The translations under genes and the position numbers were made by a program. From assembly GCF_003265705.1 (NCBI RefSeq), contig NW_020312904.1:1577332-1641331 (forward strand): a DNA stretch of 64,000 nucleotides. The letters are read 5' to 3'. Positions 12,305 to 25,329 of the stretch are shown piece by piece; the stretch's first letter is position 1, and each line of letters opens with the position of its first letter. This stretch comes from Callorhinus ursinus. Its lineage: Eukaryota > Chordata > Mammalia > Carnivora > Otariidae. The notes under the pieces were generated by a model. The model saw only the letters and a program-made list of their open reading frames with translations, was not told the origin of the DNA and made no database searches.

Positions 12305-12535
12305 TATCCCTCAACTACCAAGATTAATTTATTAAGAGGTAATGGATTTTCAGTGAATTTATTAATCAACTTGACAACGCCTGGGTATTGTAATATAAAA
12401 ATAATCAGTTGGCCTCCTCACGGACGTGAGATGCCAAAAGGTGTCACTTAATTTCCAATGCCTACCGCCACTTCACCAAACTTATTGTTAGGTTAATTGA
12501 GATGAAAATTTTGCAATTTGGAACTTCAGAGGAGC
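12305..12535. promoter_or_regulatory. AT-rich island, candidate conserved noncoding element
   Basis: About 230 bp with many homeodomain-type words (AGATTAATTTATTAAG, AATTTATTAATCAAC, TAGGTTAATTGAGATG) plus AGGTGTCACTTAATT, a T-box-like word. Sharp borders with GC-rich DNA; no transposon recognised. Confidence 0.4.
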
Positions 12536-14658
12536 GTGTGTTCACTGTGTCCAGAGCCTGCACGTCCGGGGAGCGACTCGGGGTCCACCCCCAGAGCACG
12601 GGGCAGCCCCCGACCCCAGGGGTAAGCTCCGGCCCACACAGGGTTTCCAGGGTGGAGACACGCTCCCTAGAGATCTACCGCGTCACAGAAGTGCCGGGAA
12701 CCCGAAGGCGGGGTCTTCGGAGGCAGCGTCTTTCCTTTGTCCCTTGCCCCGCCGGGTCCTTGGGTCCTTGCAGCCGTGGGTCCTTGTCCACACGGAAGCC
12801 ACCCAGGCCAGGCACCCCTTCCTGTCTGGCCCCAGCCAGGCAGGACGCCAGGGGACTGCACTGATGAATTTCAGGGGTGGTTTTTAATGTCACCTTGAAG
12901 GAAGATGTCTGACAAATCTGGAGAGCACCCCGAGCCCATGGATTGCAGCTCTAAGTCTGCAAGTAGACGGGGCAGGGCGGGGCACCCTCCTCTTGCTAGG
13001 GGAAGCCCTCTGCATGGGAACAGCCGCCAGCCAGGGAAGAAGCAGGTGGAGAGCAGTTATGTTGGAATGAACACGTGTGCACACACAGGCAGGGGCACAG
13101 ACCCCCGCACACGCAGACACACAGAGAGACACCCGTGCACACCCCCAGGGCCTACAAGCCAGTCTGTTCTGTATCTGTCCTCATTTCAGATGTGCTTATT
13201 TTCCCGTTAGTCTTTTGTGAACGTCTCTGAGCAGAGCAGAGGGGATGACCTCCTGGCCGGAGTGTGTCCGTGACGGGGAGAGGGAGTCGGGGGCAGGAGC
13301 ACCGTGGTCACCTTGTGGCCTGGGCCCAGCCGGCCACCCTGATGCAGGCCAGAGAAGCTTCCCTGCCCACAGGTGGTGTCCATGCACAACACAGAATGGG
13401 GTCGAGGGGCAGATGGGCGCCAAGCACAGCACAAAGCCAGAGGCCACCTGCTGACCAAGCCCGACCCGCCCGCCCCCGGGGCCCGGAGACCCTGTACTTG
13501 CACCTCCCAGGTGACAGTCCTGCCATCTGGGCCCAGACACACCTGGGTCGACCCTCTCCACTCAGGGGAGGTGGTCTCAAAGGAAGGAGCTTTGCAAACA
13601 AGCAGAGTCCTTTCTGTAAGCCCTCAGGTGTTTCTGAGCACTGGAAGGGAGTCCATAAAATGTGTGTCAGGCACAGGGAACAGCGGGGCCGTAGGACTCA
13701 GCCTCTTTGCTCCTCACCATCTCCTCCACCACCAAGGCCCCCAGCCGCCTGGGCGAGGAGCAGAATGCAGTGGGTTCCTGCCCTCCCTCGGGGACACAAG
13801 TCCCAGTGTGGGTGGGCAGAACCCGGAGAGCTTCCTGGAGGAGGGGCCTTCCCCCAAATTTCACAGGGGACTCAGCAAGACTCAAGGGTACAGCTGGTTT
13901 CTCCTCCCAAAGTATAGTATTGCTCCAAAAGGGGTTCACGTAGAAGCCCACTCCTTCTCCCCTCTCCAATCTGAGACCTGTCATTGCTAAATGGAGGTTT
14001 GCTCTTAATTTCATCATAAAGCTACCCTCATGAAGGGCAGTTTTGTTCTCAAACACAACAACCACTGAACTTGTATGAAAGATGCTGCTGACGCCAGGGC
14101 TGTGGGAAGCCCAGGGGTCCAGGGCCTGCAGCCGGCCCATCCCATCTCAGGGAGCCTGTCCCTGGGGTGCAGCCAGACTCTCCCCAGCTCCCTCAGTGGC
14201 CCGTCCGTGAAGCGAAGAGTTAACACTGCCCGTGCTCTCGGAGCTGTCTGTCTCACCCCGGACATAGGCCCTGGCACGAATGGTGACCGAGCAAGAGCTC
14301 AGTGGGGACCTCTGTGCAGCTCCCAGCGCACGGGCCCCGCCTCAGGACGGCACAGACATCGTGTCTGGACGCACAGCCGCTCCAGGAGGGCTGACGCTCT
14401 CTGTCTGCACACAGGAAACCTGCCGGCCCAGCTCCCGAAGCTGGGGGTGCAGAACGGGGTCCCAACACGGACCCTCTGATCTATCGGCCGCGCTCCGCTC
14501 CTCCCCGGAGGCCTCAGCACGGGCCCGGATCAGCCCTGACGGTCCCAGGAGGGGCTCCGCTGACACCCCAAATGCTTCCCACAGACCTCCCAGGTTTCCT
14601 CCTGGCTGCTGGCTCCCTGAGGGCTCACCGCCTCTGCAGGGGTGGCCGGCCACCCTCG
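12536..14658. other. Intron sequence, nothing recognised
   Basis: GC-rich with a short CA-rich patch at 13070-13140. No exon recognised. Confidence 0.5.
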
Positions 14659-14742
14659 GGTGTTCTCATCGAGCTCCTGACGAGTGTTCTCACCGAGCTC
14701 CTGACGAGTGTTCTCACCGAGCTCCTGACGGTCCTCCTGACG
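14659..14742 (+). repeat. 24-bp tandem repeat, 3.5 copies
   Basis: Units at 14659-14682, 14683-14706 and 14707-14730 share TGTTCTCACCGAGCTCCTGA; copy 1 differs by two bases, and a half unit follows (14731-14742). The unit length divides by three, so the repeat stays open in several frames. Confidence 0.95.
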
Positions 14743-16419
14743 AGGACAAAACGCATCCTGTGTTTGGAGTGCCCGGCAACATCACCCTGAGCGGACGGCA
14801 CACCCAGACACGTGAGGCCAGAGGCCTTGCTGAGGCCAGAGAAAACCCCAGAGAGTCTACCGGTAGCACAAAGGGGTTTACGAACTAGCGAACACATTCC
14901 AGAAGCTTCCTCAGGGCCCCTCCTCCAAGGAACCAAGTGCCTGGTCGATGCCATCATGTTGGGAGCACTTTCCAGGGACTCCCCAGGCCTCGGGTCTCTC
15001 CCAGCCACTGGCCCTGGGTTCAGCCCACACGGGTCAGGAGGACGGCCCAGGCCTTCCACTCCTACGTCCTTCCAGGAGCCCAGCGGCCTGCGAAGCAAGC
15101 TGCCTGAGGGGCATGCGGGTTTCTCACCAGGCCATCCGCCACCCAGAACCTCTCGGGGGGCCCAAAAACGATGCTGGGGCATGTGGGTAAGTCTCCCCTG
15201 GCCCCCCAATTCCCTGTGGAATGATCTCTCCTCTGGGTGGCTGGCTGTGTGCCTGGTCCGTGGGGGACAGGCCAGTGGGGGACGGTGCCCATCCTCAGCC
15301 TGCACAGCGAGCTCTGCACCTGGGAGGTCAGAGGAGGCTCGGGGGTGGGGGCGCGGTGTGTGTGGGGGGGCAGCCCGCCCCTGGGTCGCCCTGCCAGGTG
15401 AGGGCTGGGGAGGGTCCCCCCACCATTCCTGCAGCAGCTCCCGAGGTTCTGGGAGCCCTCCCTGCAGACACACGTGGGGACATGGGGAAAGACCACGGCC
15501 CAGAAAGAAGGCCCAGGAACGACCCCGGCACGCCCACTCTCCTCTCTGAGCCACGAGAGTACCCAGGATTTTTTGTTTTCCCCTGGGTGTGATTTTGACC
15601 ATTTCATATATTCTACCACAAATATATATTTTGTCATCAGAGGCAAAAAGAGGAGCCCAATGATGTCACGTCTCAGAGCGCTTTGTCTACGCCATCTGCA
15701 GCCCAGGGGCTTTGGGGAGGGCGTCCGGGGAGCCGGGCCCTCCCTGTCTGGGACGCCAGCAGCACCGGCACTGGCCACCCCCCCAAGGAGCCCTCGCTCC
15801 CGGTGGGACAAATCCCCGCCACCCTCGTCGGCTCTCCTCAAATGCTCCCCTGTGGTTCCCACAAGAGGTTAAGGGCAGGGGACCCACTCTCCCGGGAAGG
15901 ACCCCTTCGTGACCTCGCCTTCCTGTGACTGCTTCACTTAGGCACTAAGAGGGCAGGTCAGTTTATTGCTACAAAATAAGAGCAAGGGACCCTTCTCCCG
16001 AGCCCCCTCCCCCCTTCTGTCCGTTATTCAAAAACTGTGATTCGATCTTAATTTGGAAACGGTGAAGATGGCATCTGGGGGCATCTCCTCACTCATGAGA
16101 ATCCCGGAGTCAGGCGCCCATCCCTCTCTCACGGGGTGCTCCGGTGCGTCCGCGTGGCCCTGGGCACGGGTCCCCCTCACCTGACCAGGCTGGGGGCCCT
16201 GACCAAGGTTCCAGGTTGGACAGTGTGCCCCCCACTCGGCCCAGAAGGGTGGTCAGAGGGTTCTGTTGCCGGCTGAGGGAAGGAGACCCCCTGGCCACCA
16301 CCCAGAGCCCCGCCCAGCTGCAGGACCTCCGGCCTGGCTGACCCGCAGCCGCCGCCCCAGGAGCCAGAAGCACAGGCTGGGGGCTCACGGCCCTGTTCCG
16401 CTGCCACCCACCCGCCAGG
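14743..16419. other. Intron sequence, nothing recognised
   Basis: GC-rich with short AT patches near 15570-15660 and 15955-16060. No exon recognised. Confidence 0.5.
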
Positions 16420-16560
16420 GGACCCCGGGCACGTCCCTTACCTTCCCTGAGCCTCATCCACCTCCAGAACGAGAACAGAAGCATCGACTCTGACGACCAT
16501 CATGAGGATCCAAGGGGAAACAGACACGGGGTGCGTGGTGCTTGCTCGAGTCAGATCCAC
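16420..16560 (+). mobile_element. MIR fragment
   Basis: GGGCACGTCCCTTACCTTCC, then CTGAGCCTCATCCACCTCC, then CATCATGAGGATCCAAGGG, follow the MIR order (loss of function text: '...cttaacctctctgagcctcagtttcc...gtgaggattaaatg'). Confidence 0.6.
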
Positions 16561-19354
16561 AAGACTGTGGCTCAGGGGCATGGCGACACCAGGGCACACC
16601 TTTCTATCCGTGGCCCGTGTGGACCCCAGGAGCTTGACTGCGTGGACGAGCCTGGTGCCGGGGGCCCCACAGCCCTGGTGTGGGGGCAGCCCCTTTGGGC
16701 CTCAGATCCAGCCTTTCACCAAGGTCCCGCGTGTAGGAACTGCCAGGAATTGGAGAAGTATGAGGGCTTCGATGGTGACCCTGGATTCCAAAACCAGGCA
16801 AGGGCCCTACGTGCAAAGGGCGCATGAGGAGTCCCAAAGGGGGAGACTCTGGGGCAGTCGGTCTTAGTCTGGGCTACTGCTGGAACCAAAAGACGTAGCG
16901 TTGACCACAAGGACCCTTACGGGCCTGGCGTGTGCTGTCTCCTCCTGCACTTAGCGGATCAGACGTTGCTAAAGGCCCTTCCACCAGGCAGGTATGACAC
17001 CTGCTAGAGCTAGTCTTCCAAGTCAGGGTCAGACAGGGTGAGGCCCTACCTGCACACTAGGTCCTGGTTAGCCTGAGCAGCATCAGAGCCTCATCTGTAC
17101 TCAAGTGTAAATGATTGACATCGGCAGTCCATCCAGACGAGCTCACTCTGACCTAGCAGATGCAGAAAACATGACAACGGAGAGACCTCAGTCCACACCT
17201 CTGCGAGGGTCACCACCCAGTGTCAACATAAGACCCGCACCGCGTGGACACAGAGGGTTTGAATCTCCTCCTGAATGGAGACGGGGTGCTTTCCTCGTGA
17301 GCACACACAGCAGGAAGGAGGCACGTGGCCCCCGCTGACGCTCACGGATGCTCAGTAACTGCTGGGCCAGAGGACCTCAGGTCCAAACGGTGGAGCCTTC
17401 GGAAGAGCTCAAAGGACCCCAGGCCAGCAGCAGCTCTCCCTGGACTCCTGGGTCAGCTCTCGAACCTTCCACAACGCGTCACCTGAGTCACAGGGAGAAC
17501 ATGCTGAGCCAGCAGCTGCTTCTGCGGAAATCTGACCCGCAGAGGCTCTGGTTGCCCCGATTGCAGAGCTGCGACCCACCTGGTGGTACGAGCTTCTCCA
17601 GCCCGGTGGCCTCTCCCGTGCCTGGCAGCCCCGGGAACTCCAGGGCCCGCGGGAGTGTCTTGGGGGGCGGGAGGGGGCACTGAAGTGAGTTACATCTGCC
17701 CCGTCACTGTTTTGCAACAGTAAGAAATCCAGGACTAACATCATAGAAAGAGGTCCTTCTACAGTCCACGGGTCCGTTCAGGTAAACCCGAGACCTCGGT
17801 GGCACCTTTCACCTCTGACCCGCAGACGCACCAGGGCTCGCCGCCTTTCCCAGCCGCACGGGAGACATCGGGGGGCTCCTGTCCCTCACGCATCGCCCCT
17901 TCGCGGCCCAGGCCCGACAGGCTCCAGAGGCTCAGGTGAGACTCAGGACGTGTGTTCGCTCTCAGGGCCCCTGTCGCCCGTGCGGCGGCTGCCCCTAGCA
18001 TGACCGTACTTCTGAACCAGCCCCAGGTGGGGCAACGGGAGCCCCCCGCCTGCCACCGTAAGAGGCAGCTGGGGCACCTCCACCTCAGAGCCCACAGCCC
18101 TGCCAGGTGAGCTGGCCTCACTGGGCCCCAGCCCCACGGGGCAGGACGAGGCGGTGCCGAGCATCACCCCTCATGGGTGGCCTGGTCCACCCCATGGAAG
18201 CTTCTTGCTCACACATCCACTCGATGGTGCCAAATCTTGCTCCTGTGTCTCCGAGGTGCCCCTGCCCCATCGCTGGCCCCAAGAATGGAGAGAGGGCAAA
18301 CCCGGTCTCAGGTCTGCCCCCCCCACCCCCGGCTGTGAATACACGGCCTAAGGAAGGTTCCAGACCCGGCCTGTGGAGTACAGGAAACCTCTTCTCCAAG
18401 GTCCTGGTCCCCGTCAGCAGGCTCACTGCCCCACACCCCCAGGCCACGGTGGGTGGTGCTGACGTGCTGCGTGGACTAAGACCCCTCGCCTCTGGGGGTC
18501 CCGGCCACTTCCCAGAATGCAACAGACAGAAACCATCTGACCCCCGAGAGCGAGACCGTGAGGAGCCTCCTGCGAACCTGTATGACCACGGCCTCCAGTG
18601 AGGCAGCATGCGCCACGTCCGCGGGCTCCTGGGCGTCAGGGCTGGAGGAGGCCAGCGGCCCCCCAGTGGCAAGGTCTGGGCTTCGCGTGCCTGCCGCGTC
18701 TTTAGGAGAGGCCCCCCTTCCCACATCTGAACCCCAGGATGAGGACGGAGGCAAAGACCGAACGCTGACCAGATCGGCAAACGCATTTCTATTAGCAACA
18801 ACACGCTAATTTTGATGACAGCGACGTCCGCGAGGCCTGCGGTCTATAAGGCGGCATTGGCCCGTGTCTCACAAAACCCAGACGGGCTGAGACGGACTCG
18901 AAAGGCCACGGGCTGCCCACCCATTCCAATGTCCCGGGCGCTTTCCGAGGTAATTCTGCTCTTAGTCTGGGGAGCTCCCGTCCCACATCGGTGGCTAGAA
19001 AACGTCGGGGGTTCCCTAACAAGCCTGCTCCCGGGTCTGGAGAACTTTGCGTGGAGTCCGTGTGGTGTGGCCAGACGGGACAGCGGGGTTCCCCGCACCC
19101 CTGGTGCTAGGCCCTGTTTTCATGACGCCACCTACGGGTTCAACCAGATGCGACCCCGGCCGGTTCTCCAGCAGGGAGCCCAAGGTCGTGATGGGTCTCC
19201 CCACACAGAGCATTCCTCCAGCCAGCAAAGCCCCCCCCCCGAAAGAAGCCAGTGATGAAGGGAAACACGCTGAGTGCACGGAAGCCCACGGAAGGTCCCA
19301 TGTGGCTCCTGTGGCCCACGTGCTTCTGCCACCCACATGCAGCAGCCGAGGAAC
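16561..19354. other. GC-rich intron sequence, nothing recognised
   Basis: No exon, RNA or repeat family recognised. Confidence 0.5.
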
Positions 19355-19560
19355 GTAAATTAGCCTCAATTAATTAACACGAGTCCTATACAAGCCATTA
19401 ATGGTATTTAGCTCTACCTGGGGATGTGCTCTCAGGTAATGGATATACTACAGGAGAAAATAATTCGAAAATAGAGCCAAAGTGCTTTTTTGAAAGAGAG
19501 TCCACTCATGTGAGTCCAGCGGCATTTAAGACAGCTTCCAAGGCATTAGCATTTCAACTG
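19355..19560. promoter_or_regulatory. AT-rich island, candidate conserved noncoding element
   Basis: Block with TAGCCTCAATTAATTAACAC, CCATTAATGGTATTTAGC and GGTAATGGATATACTAC in GC-rich surroundings. Several TAAT/ATTA cores, one as the palindrome CCATTAATGG. No transposon recognised. Confidence 0.4.
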
Positions 19561-21402
19561 TGAAAACAGATCACACTGTGGAAGCGCTCCACAGAGCGGC
19601 TCAACCCCCTCCCCCGCCGTGGAACCCCAAAGCTTCAAGGTTACAGGAGTGCTTACATCAACTTTCCTTTTAATCAAACCAATCCGAGCAGGTGTTGCAA
19701 AGACAGCAAATGCATTTCTCCCCAACTCTGTCCCGACTGTCTGTCGTTAGGAGACCATGGCCCTTGGCACACAGCTCTGAGCCACCTGGTGTCCCACCAG
19801 GTGGACCGAGCCAGGTGGACCCCTCCATTCTCCCTCATCCAATGGGCTTTTAGAGCACGTGAGCGAACTCGGTGACGGCCGCCGGCCTGGCTGCTCCTGA
19901 ACCTCAGGCAAGCCCGCAGAAGCGAGGGAATGAGAAACCAGCCCTCCGGGCGGTCAGCAAGGTTGCAGGCACGGACCGGCCCCGTCCCTTGAAGTTCAAG
20001 ACACGAAGACAAGGTAGGTGGGACTGGGTGGGATCCTCTGGGGGAAGGGCTGTCCCTGCAGGGGCCCACGACGGGGCCGGCAGCCCTGCTTCCACGGCTG
20101 AGCACGTGGGCCTGGGACCCAGCGTGGGAGCCGAGGGAAGACGGGCCAGGCTCACCCTCCTGCTCATGTCTGCTGCTCCAGGGCAGAGAAAGGAGACCCT
20201 CCCCAGGCTCCCCCTCTCTGCTTGGGTCCCCGTTGCCCCGTCAGGGCCATGACATCACCAAAGGCCCCGGAGGGTTTGACTGGCTAGTCTGGAGGCCGGG
20301 GGCTCCAGATGGAGGCCTTGGGGGCAGAGTGACAGTGCGCCCTAGGGAAGGAGCTTCAGCAGCCAGTGGGATAGGATGGTGAGTCCAGACCTTCTGGGCG
20401 GTGCCCCTGCTGGGACCCCAAGCATGTGCCCCTGTTTCTCCTCATTCTCCCCTTCCAGGGTGAACAGCAAACACGCCCGGCACCAGCCACCCCCCGGACG
20501 GTACCGCAGGACCCCGATGCAGCCCCTGGCCTCCCCTGGCCCGGTCTGCAAGGCAGGGGGCCCCGAAGCGGCTGCGGCAGGTTTCACTCTGATACGGGGG
20601 ATGTCAGTCAGGGCAGGGACCAAAGGAAAGGGGGACCCAGCTCCCAAGGAGCGTTACTACAAGCCACATCCCGGATGACTCACTTCTCAATCAGCCACCG
20701 CATTATGGGAAGAGCCTGTCATGCCCGCTGCATGTCAAGGAATGCTTTGACAAGGTTTACTCTCCAGCTCAGCCAGGGCGGAAGTGGGCACAGCACCGGT
20801 GCTGCGGGCTCCCCTAGGCGGGAAGGCTCCCCTGCACACCCTGTGTGCTCAGGGATATCGGGTCATCGATGTGCAGGGAGCTGTCTCTGCACCAGGTGAC
20901 CCGACTGACCCAGCCCTTGTTTGAAAGCACACTAGAGCTGTTTGTCCAGCAATGTTCCTACTTCATCATGTGAACTACGGGTGAAATCCCACTGGCCCTT
21001 CAGCCCACAGAGCTAAAGCAGAAAGCAAACAACAGTCCCTGTAACGTGGTGTTGGGGCTTGGGGGGGGGCGGCGGGGAGGGCCCAGGCGAGCCTGCCTCG
21101 CCATCTTCGGCCTCCACGTCTGACCCTGCAGCCCAGGGGATTCAGCTCTGCTCTTACTGTGACAAATTCCTGGCCTGGCACAGTGATGAGCACCATCAGC
21201 TCTGGGAGGGAAACTGAGGCCCCCAAAGGGAGGCCCTAGCATGTGTCCGTGTTGTTTGCAGACATGTACGTGCACACACCTGTGTGCAGAAACACAGACA
21301 GACACAGCACAGAGCAGTGGGGCGGGGGGAGAGAGGTCTCCAGTCAGGCCATCTCTCACTCGTGACGGGCCACACCTGGGGATCTTGTCCTGCAGGCGCG
21401 CA

Positions 21403-21404
<2 letters not shown>
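19561..21404. other. Intron sequence, nothing recognised
   Basis: GC-rich, no exon or repeat family recognised. Confidence 0.5.

Positions 21405-21434
<30 letters not shown>
21405..21434 (+). repeat. (GT)15 microsatellite
   Basis: Uninterrupted GT dinucleotides preceded by GCGCGCACAC, an alternating purine-pyrimidine tract. Confidence 0.95.
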
Positions 21435-21437
<3 letters not shown>

Positions 21438-22749
21438 GAGTGCCGTCTGATGCACCAGAACGCACGTCTCACGGGGCTGCCCCACATCAACAGCAGCACC
21501 CCCATGTGTGTGAGCTAAGGGACTTCTCCGTGCCCCGTAGACAGTTCGGGGACTAGGGAGGGAGGGTTCATTTTCCCCCTGAAAGGAAGGGGGGAAGAAT
21601 GTCAGGAAGATGGCACCGGCAATGCTGACGTCCTGAGTCATACGGGGCATCCTGGTGGGTGGTGGGTCTGCATGCTCCGCCGGACTCCAGGCGCCACTCT
21701 CCCTGCAGGGCACTCCTGGGGCCCAGCCAAGGCCCAGAGACAAGGCGGCAGGAGGGGCAAGCTGGAGCCCCCCCAGGGTGGAGGCTCCCGGCTTCCCCCA
21801 GAAGGACTGAAATTAAGGCATTTCTAGGCAGCAAGGTCCTGCCAGGGGCAGAACTTTCTGGAGGGAAAGGCACTTAGGAGATTTGTTCCACTGAGCTCTA
21901 GACAGAAATCTCTGAATCATGCCTAGGGACTGGATGGTCCCTTGGAGAGGCGGGTGATTAAGTAAGCGGGTCGGTGACAGGGAGGGTGGATGGGCTCCCG
22001 GGTCACCGCAGGATCAGGAGTGAGTCTACTGCCTCCAAATGGCCTTATCCCCACCAGCTACACGTGGAGAAGCTACAACACAGACAACAGACTGAGAGCG
22101 CGGGTTCCCAGCTCTGGAAAACAGACGCGCGCGGAAACGTGCAGAGACACCTCCTCTCCCAGCAGACAGCCTTTCCAACAGTCTGGGCTCGGCTGGGAAG
22201 GGCCGGGAAGTGCTGGATGAGTGGAGAGGAGAAGTCAGGCCAGGTGCACCTGCTGGGAAGGGGCGGGGGGCTGAACACCCTCACACCCCGTGAGCGCTGG
22301 GCCCCGGGACCACAGTCTTCCTGCACAAACCAGGAAATACCAGTGCAGGCGGGTTGAGTGGCGACCCACGAAATAGAGCAGGGGTCCCGGCCTGCCGGCG
22401 AGGGTCAGGGATCCTGCCCAACACCCCACAGCGCCCAGAGACCACCCTGCCCCGTGTCCACAGTGCTGAGGAGAGAAACCCTGAACCACAGGTACAAGAA
22501 GGGACAACTGTTCAAGGTGCAAAGGGTGTTGGAGGCTGCAAAGCCGGAGCCAAGTGGAGGAGGGTAGGGTCACGGGAGCGCTTCCTGCAACGTGCAACAA
22601 CCTACCAAGGATGCTTTACAAAATACTGAGCATTTCATCAGGGTTCCACACAGTCTCCCTCTTTTCCCCACCCTTTTAAATCCGTTTGATCACTTCTAAC
22701 ACTTTAGAAACAGATTAACCCTCAGGGATCCAGCCACTCCTCTTTCAGA
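21435..22749. other. Intron sequence, nothing recognised
   Basis: No exon or repeat family recognised. Confidence 0.5.
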
Positions 22750-22880
22750 CTTCTCTCCAGCCCCGCCCCCAGACTTCGGTCACGCCCCCAGCCATTGGCC
22801 ACGCCCCAGCCCCCCAGCCACGCCTCCAGGCCTTGGCCCACCCTCGCAGACCCTCAGCCAGGCCTCCAGTCCTGCCCCAG
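22750..22880 (+). repeat. Degenerate 19-bp minisatellite with GC/KLF-type boxes
   Basis: The CG of successive CCGCCC/CACGCCC words falls at 22764, 22783, 22802 and 22821, exactly 19 bp apart. Decayed copies continue to about 22880. The best-preserved unit reads roughly CCAGCCATTGGCCACGCCC. Each unit offers an SP/KLF-like site and one an inverted CCAAT. Confidence 0.8.
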
Positions 22881-24789
22881 TCACCTCGCACAGTTCAGGG
22901 TGCCAGGAATCAATGAGTGTTTGCCCTGAGAATCAGGCAGTTGACCCTCTAGTGGCCACAAGTCACGCACAGGGCTCAGGGCCTAAAACAGGAGGAAGCG
23001 AGCATCCAGGTGAAGGCGCGCTGCACTGGAGAGGGGGTGAGGCAGTGTGTTCAGGGGAGGCTTCCTGGAGGAGGAGGCTCTGTAGCGCTGGGGACAGCAC
23101 CGGTCCAGCTCAGGGTTGCTGCCTGCATTCAGCAGCACTGCGGGGTGTTTGAAGGGACCTGGCAGGCAGTGAGCGGAACAGGCGGTGAACTAGACAGACC
23201 CGGTGGCGCAGGTGAGAACCAGGCACACACACGGCCTTCCTGGGAGGGGAGGCCCCACGGTGGAGGGAAGGTCCAGCCTTGGGAGGCCCGGAGGGACCTG
23301 AGCAAGGGGGGAGCGCTCACCGATGGGGAGGAGAGGGTGCAGAGCTTTCACTCAACGGGGAGCCATAGGTGAGGGTCTCAGGATGGCCAGCCTGTAGGCA
23401 GAGGCAGCACCGAGGACAGTGCTGATGTGTCCGGGGGACTGGGGTCACGGCAGTGAAGGCAGACCTGGAGGACAGCAAGATGCATTTCGGAGAAAGACCA
23501 TACACGCGGGCTAAGCACGGGGACCGCCGATGCAGGGGCCCTGCTGAAGGGAAAGAGAAGACTGTGGGGTACAAAGGGGATTCGGGGCCGGACCCTAGGC
23601 TGCCGCCTGCCACGCCTGATGGGCGCCTGCCATTCCGGGGTTGGGACTGGCTGTGACCAGAGAGGGTGGCTGGCGGTCCCACCACGACAGCAGTCCGGGC
23701 CTCCCAAGGCTGGACCTCCCCGAGCACTGCGTGTCCCCTGCCACACTGGCCTTGCTTTGTGCCGGCCGTTTGGCCCCCACTGGAATCCAGGCCCAGGGGG
23801 CCACAAGCACAGCCACCTCTCCTTCCCAGGGGCCTAATTCCTAGTTACCTGAATCCACTGGAGACTGAGTCTCCACAGATGCCTGGGGCTGGCCCTCAGC
23901 CACTCCTGCCTTCCTTAACAGATATGGAAGGAAAGCCAGGTGCCGGGGCGGGGGCCCCCGGGCCAGTCCCTCCACGGGGGAGACTGGCCCAGGGCAGGAG
24001 ACCACATCTCCGGGGGACAAGAGCTCTCTCCCAAGGAGACTCTCGCTAAGCGGCCACCGTCCCACCAGGCCCAGGCCACCATTCTCCAGGACACCGCTGG
24101 AGTGGAGCTGGGCCAGGGCCTCCCCAGGGCTGCGGGGAGCGGGGCATTCCGGAGGAGTCCTGCTCGCCTAGTTGCAGACAAAAGTGCTTGCACACTCGAC
24201 CCTGGCAGCCATTTTAATAAGTGTGGGTTACAAAGCCTCCGGAGCCCTCCGCCACTTTGGCCAGGGTGGAGAGAGGAGAACAGCTGCCCCGATGTGCGGC
24301 CGGCCGCTTGGCGTTTCTGGAAGGCCTGGCCAGCCAGCAAGTCTGTGCTGCCTGCCCGGAGTCTCGGTCTGCGCTCCTGGGCCAGGTCCGGGAAGCTCTG
24401 GACCAGAGTATGAAAGGCAGCAGCCTCCCCTACGGGAGCTGGGAGCACTCCGTTGGGCTCTGGGGTGGGGGGCTCCAGCGCCAAGGGATGCCCTGCAGAA
24501 GCCACAGGGCTCTGGGGTCGCCCTGGTGCCCCGAACTCCAGCTCCCAGGGTCTGTGCATGGCGAGCAAAGCAGAATTTGGGGAGGGACACCACCAGATTC
24601 TGTTAGCCTCCTGACAGCCAGGGACAGCCCCCCACCCCAAAGAAAAGACAATGGGCAGGCCCACAGGCCCTGGCCCTCCCTGCAGCTCTCACTCCACAAC
24701 AGTCCAGGCCCCCACAAGCAGGAGACCCTCAATCTCCTCCCCATCTCTCGGCCGTCACCCATGGCGCTCTGGGTGACAGGTGGCATTCT
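22881..24789. other. GC-rich intron sequence, possible old L2-like piece
   Basis: GGGGAGGCTTCCTGGAGGAG at 23056 and ACGGGGAGCCATAGGTGAGG at 23355 resemble an ancient L2-class repeat, too diverged to delimit. No exon recognised. Confidence 0.35.
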
Positions 24790-25000
24790 GTAGAGGTCAT
24801 TAACTCCAGAGCACCACATTTTAATGCAGAAAGGAGCCCTTCTCAATCGGCGCAGCTGCGAAGCTATATAAAGAAATGGGGATTTTAATGTTTTGCTTTT
24901 CTTCCCTTTTCTAGTGCCACATTATCATAACATTTCCCTATAATTACGCCCATAAAAGTCACCTGAAAATACTTCATGCCACAAAAGTTGATCTACACAC
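24790..25000. promoter_or_regulatory. AT-rich island, candidate conserved noncoding element
   Basis: Contains GGTCATTAACTCC, GGGGATTTTAATGTTTTGC, CACATTATCATAACATTTCC and CCTATAATTACGCCC, with GC-rich DNA on both sides. No transposon recognised. Confidence 0.3.
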
Positions 25001-25329
25001 GTCATTCCGTGGATGTTGAGTGGCGAGTCCCGAGCAGGATCTCCCAGGGTGGGATTCAGCCAGGAGCCCGGTGCCGAGCAGACCCGGCAAGCCCACAGCG
25101 GGACACAGCCCCCTTTCTGGGATCCGCAGTCCTCTGTCCTCACTGGCAAGAGAGATGTTGGAGACAGTCCTGGAAGGCTGTGGGCTGCCCTCTTCCCAAC
25201 ACTGTTCCCCAGGACCCTTTCCCCGGGGGTCTGTGCTCAGGAGGATGCTTCCATGGACAAAACCCTTTACCTCGCTGATGCTTGGGCATCCGGCTCAGCT
25301 AATACAAATCCCACAAAGAGAGGGTGACT
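25001..25329. other. Intron sequence, nothing recognised
   Basis: No exon or repeat recognised. Confidence 0.5.

Noticed and set aside
14625..15602. 325-codon minus-strand open frame, co-directional with TAFA5
   Set aside because: Crosses the 24-bp tandem repeat and has no recognisable domain or TAFA5-like sequence.
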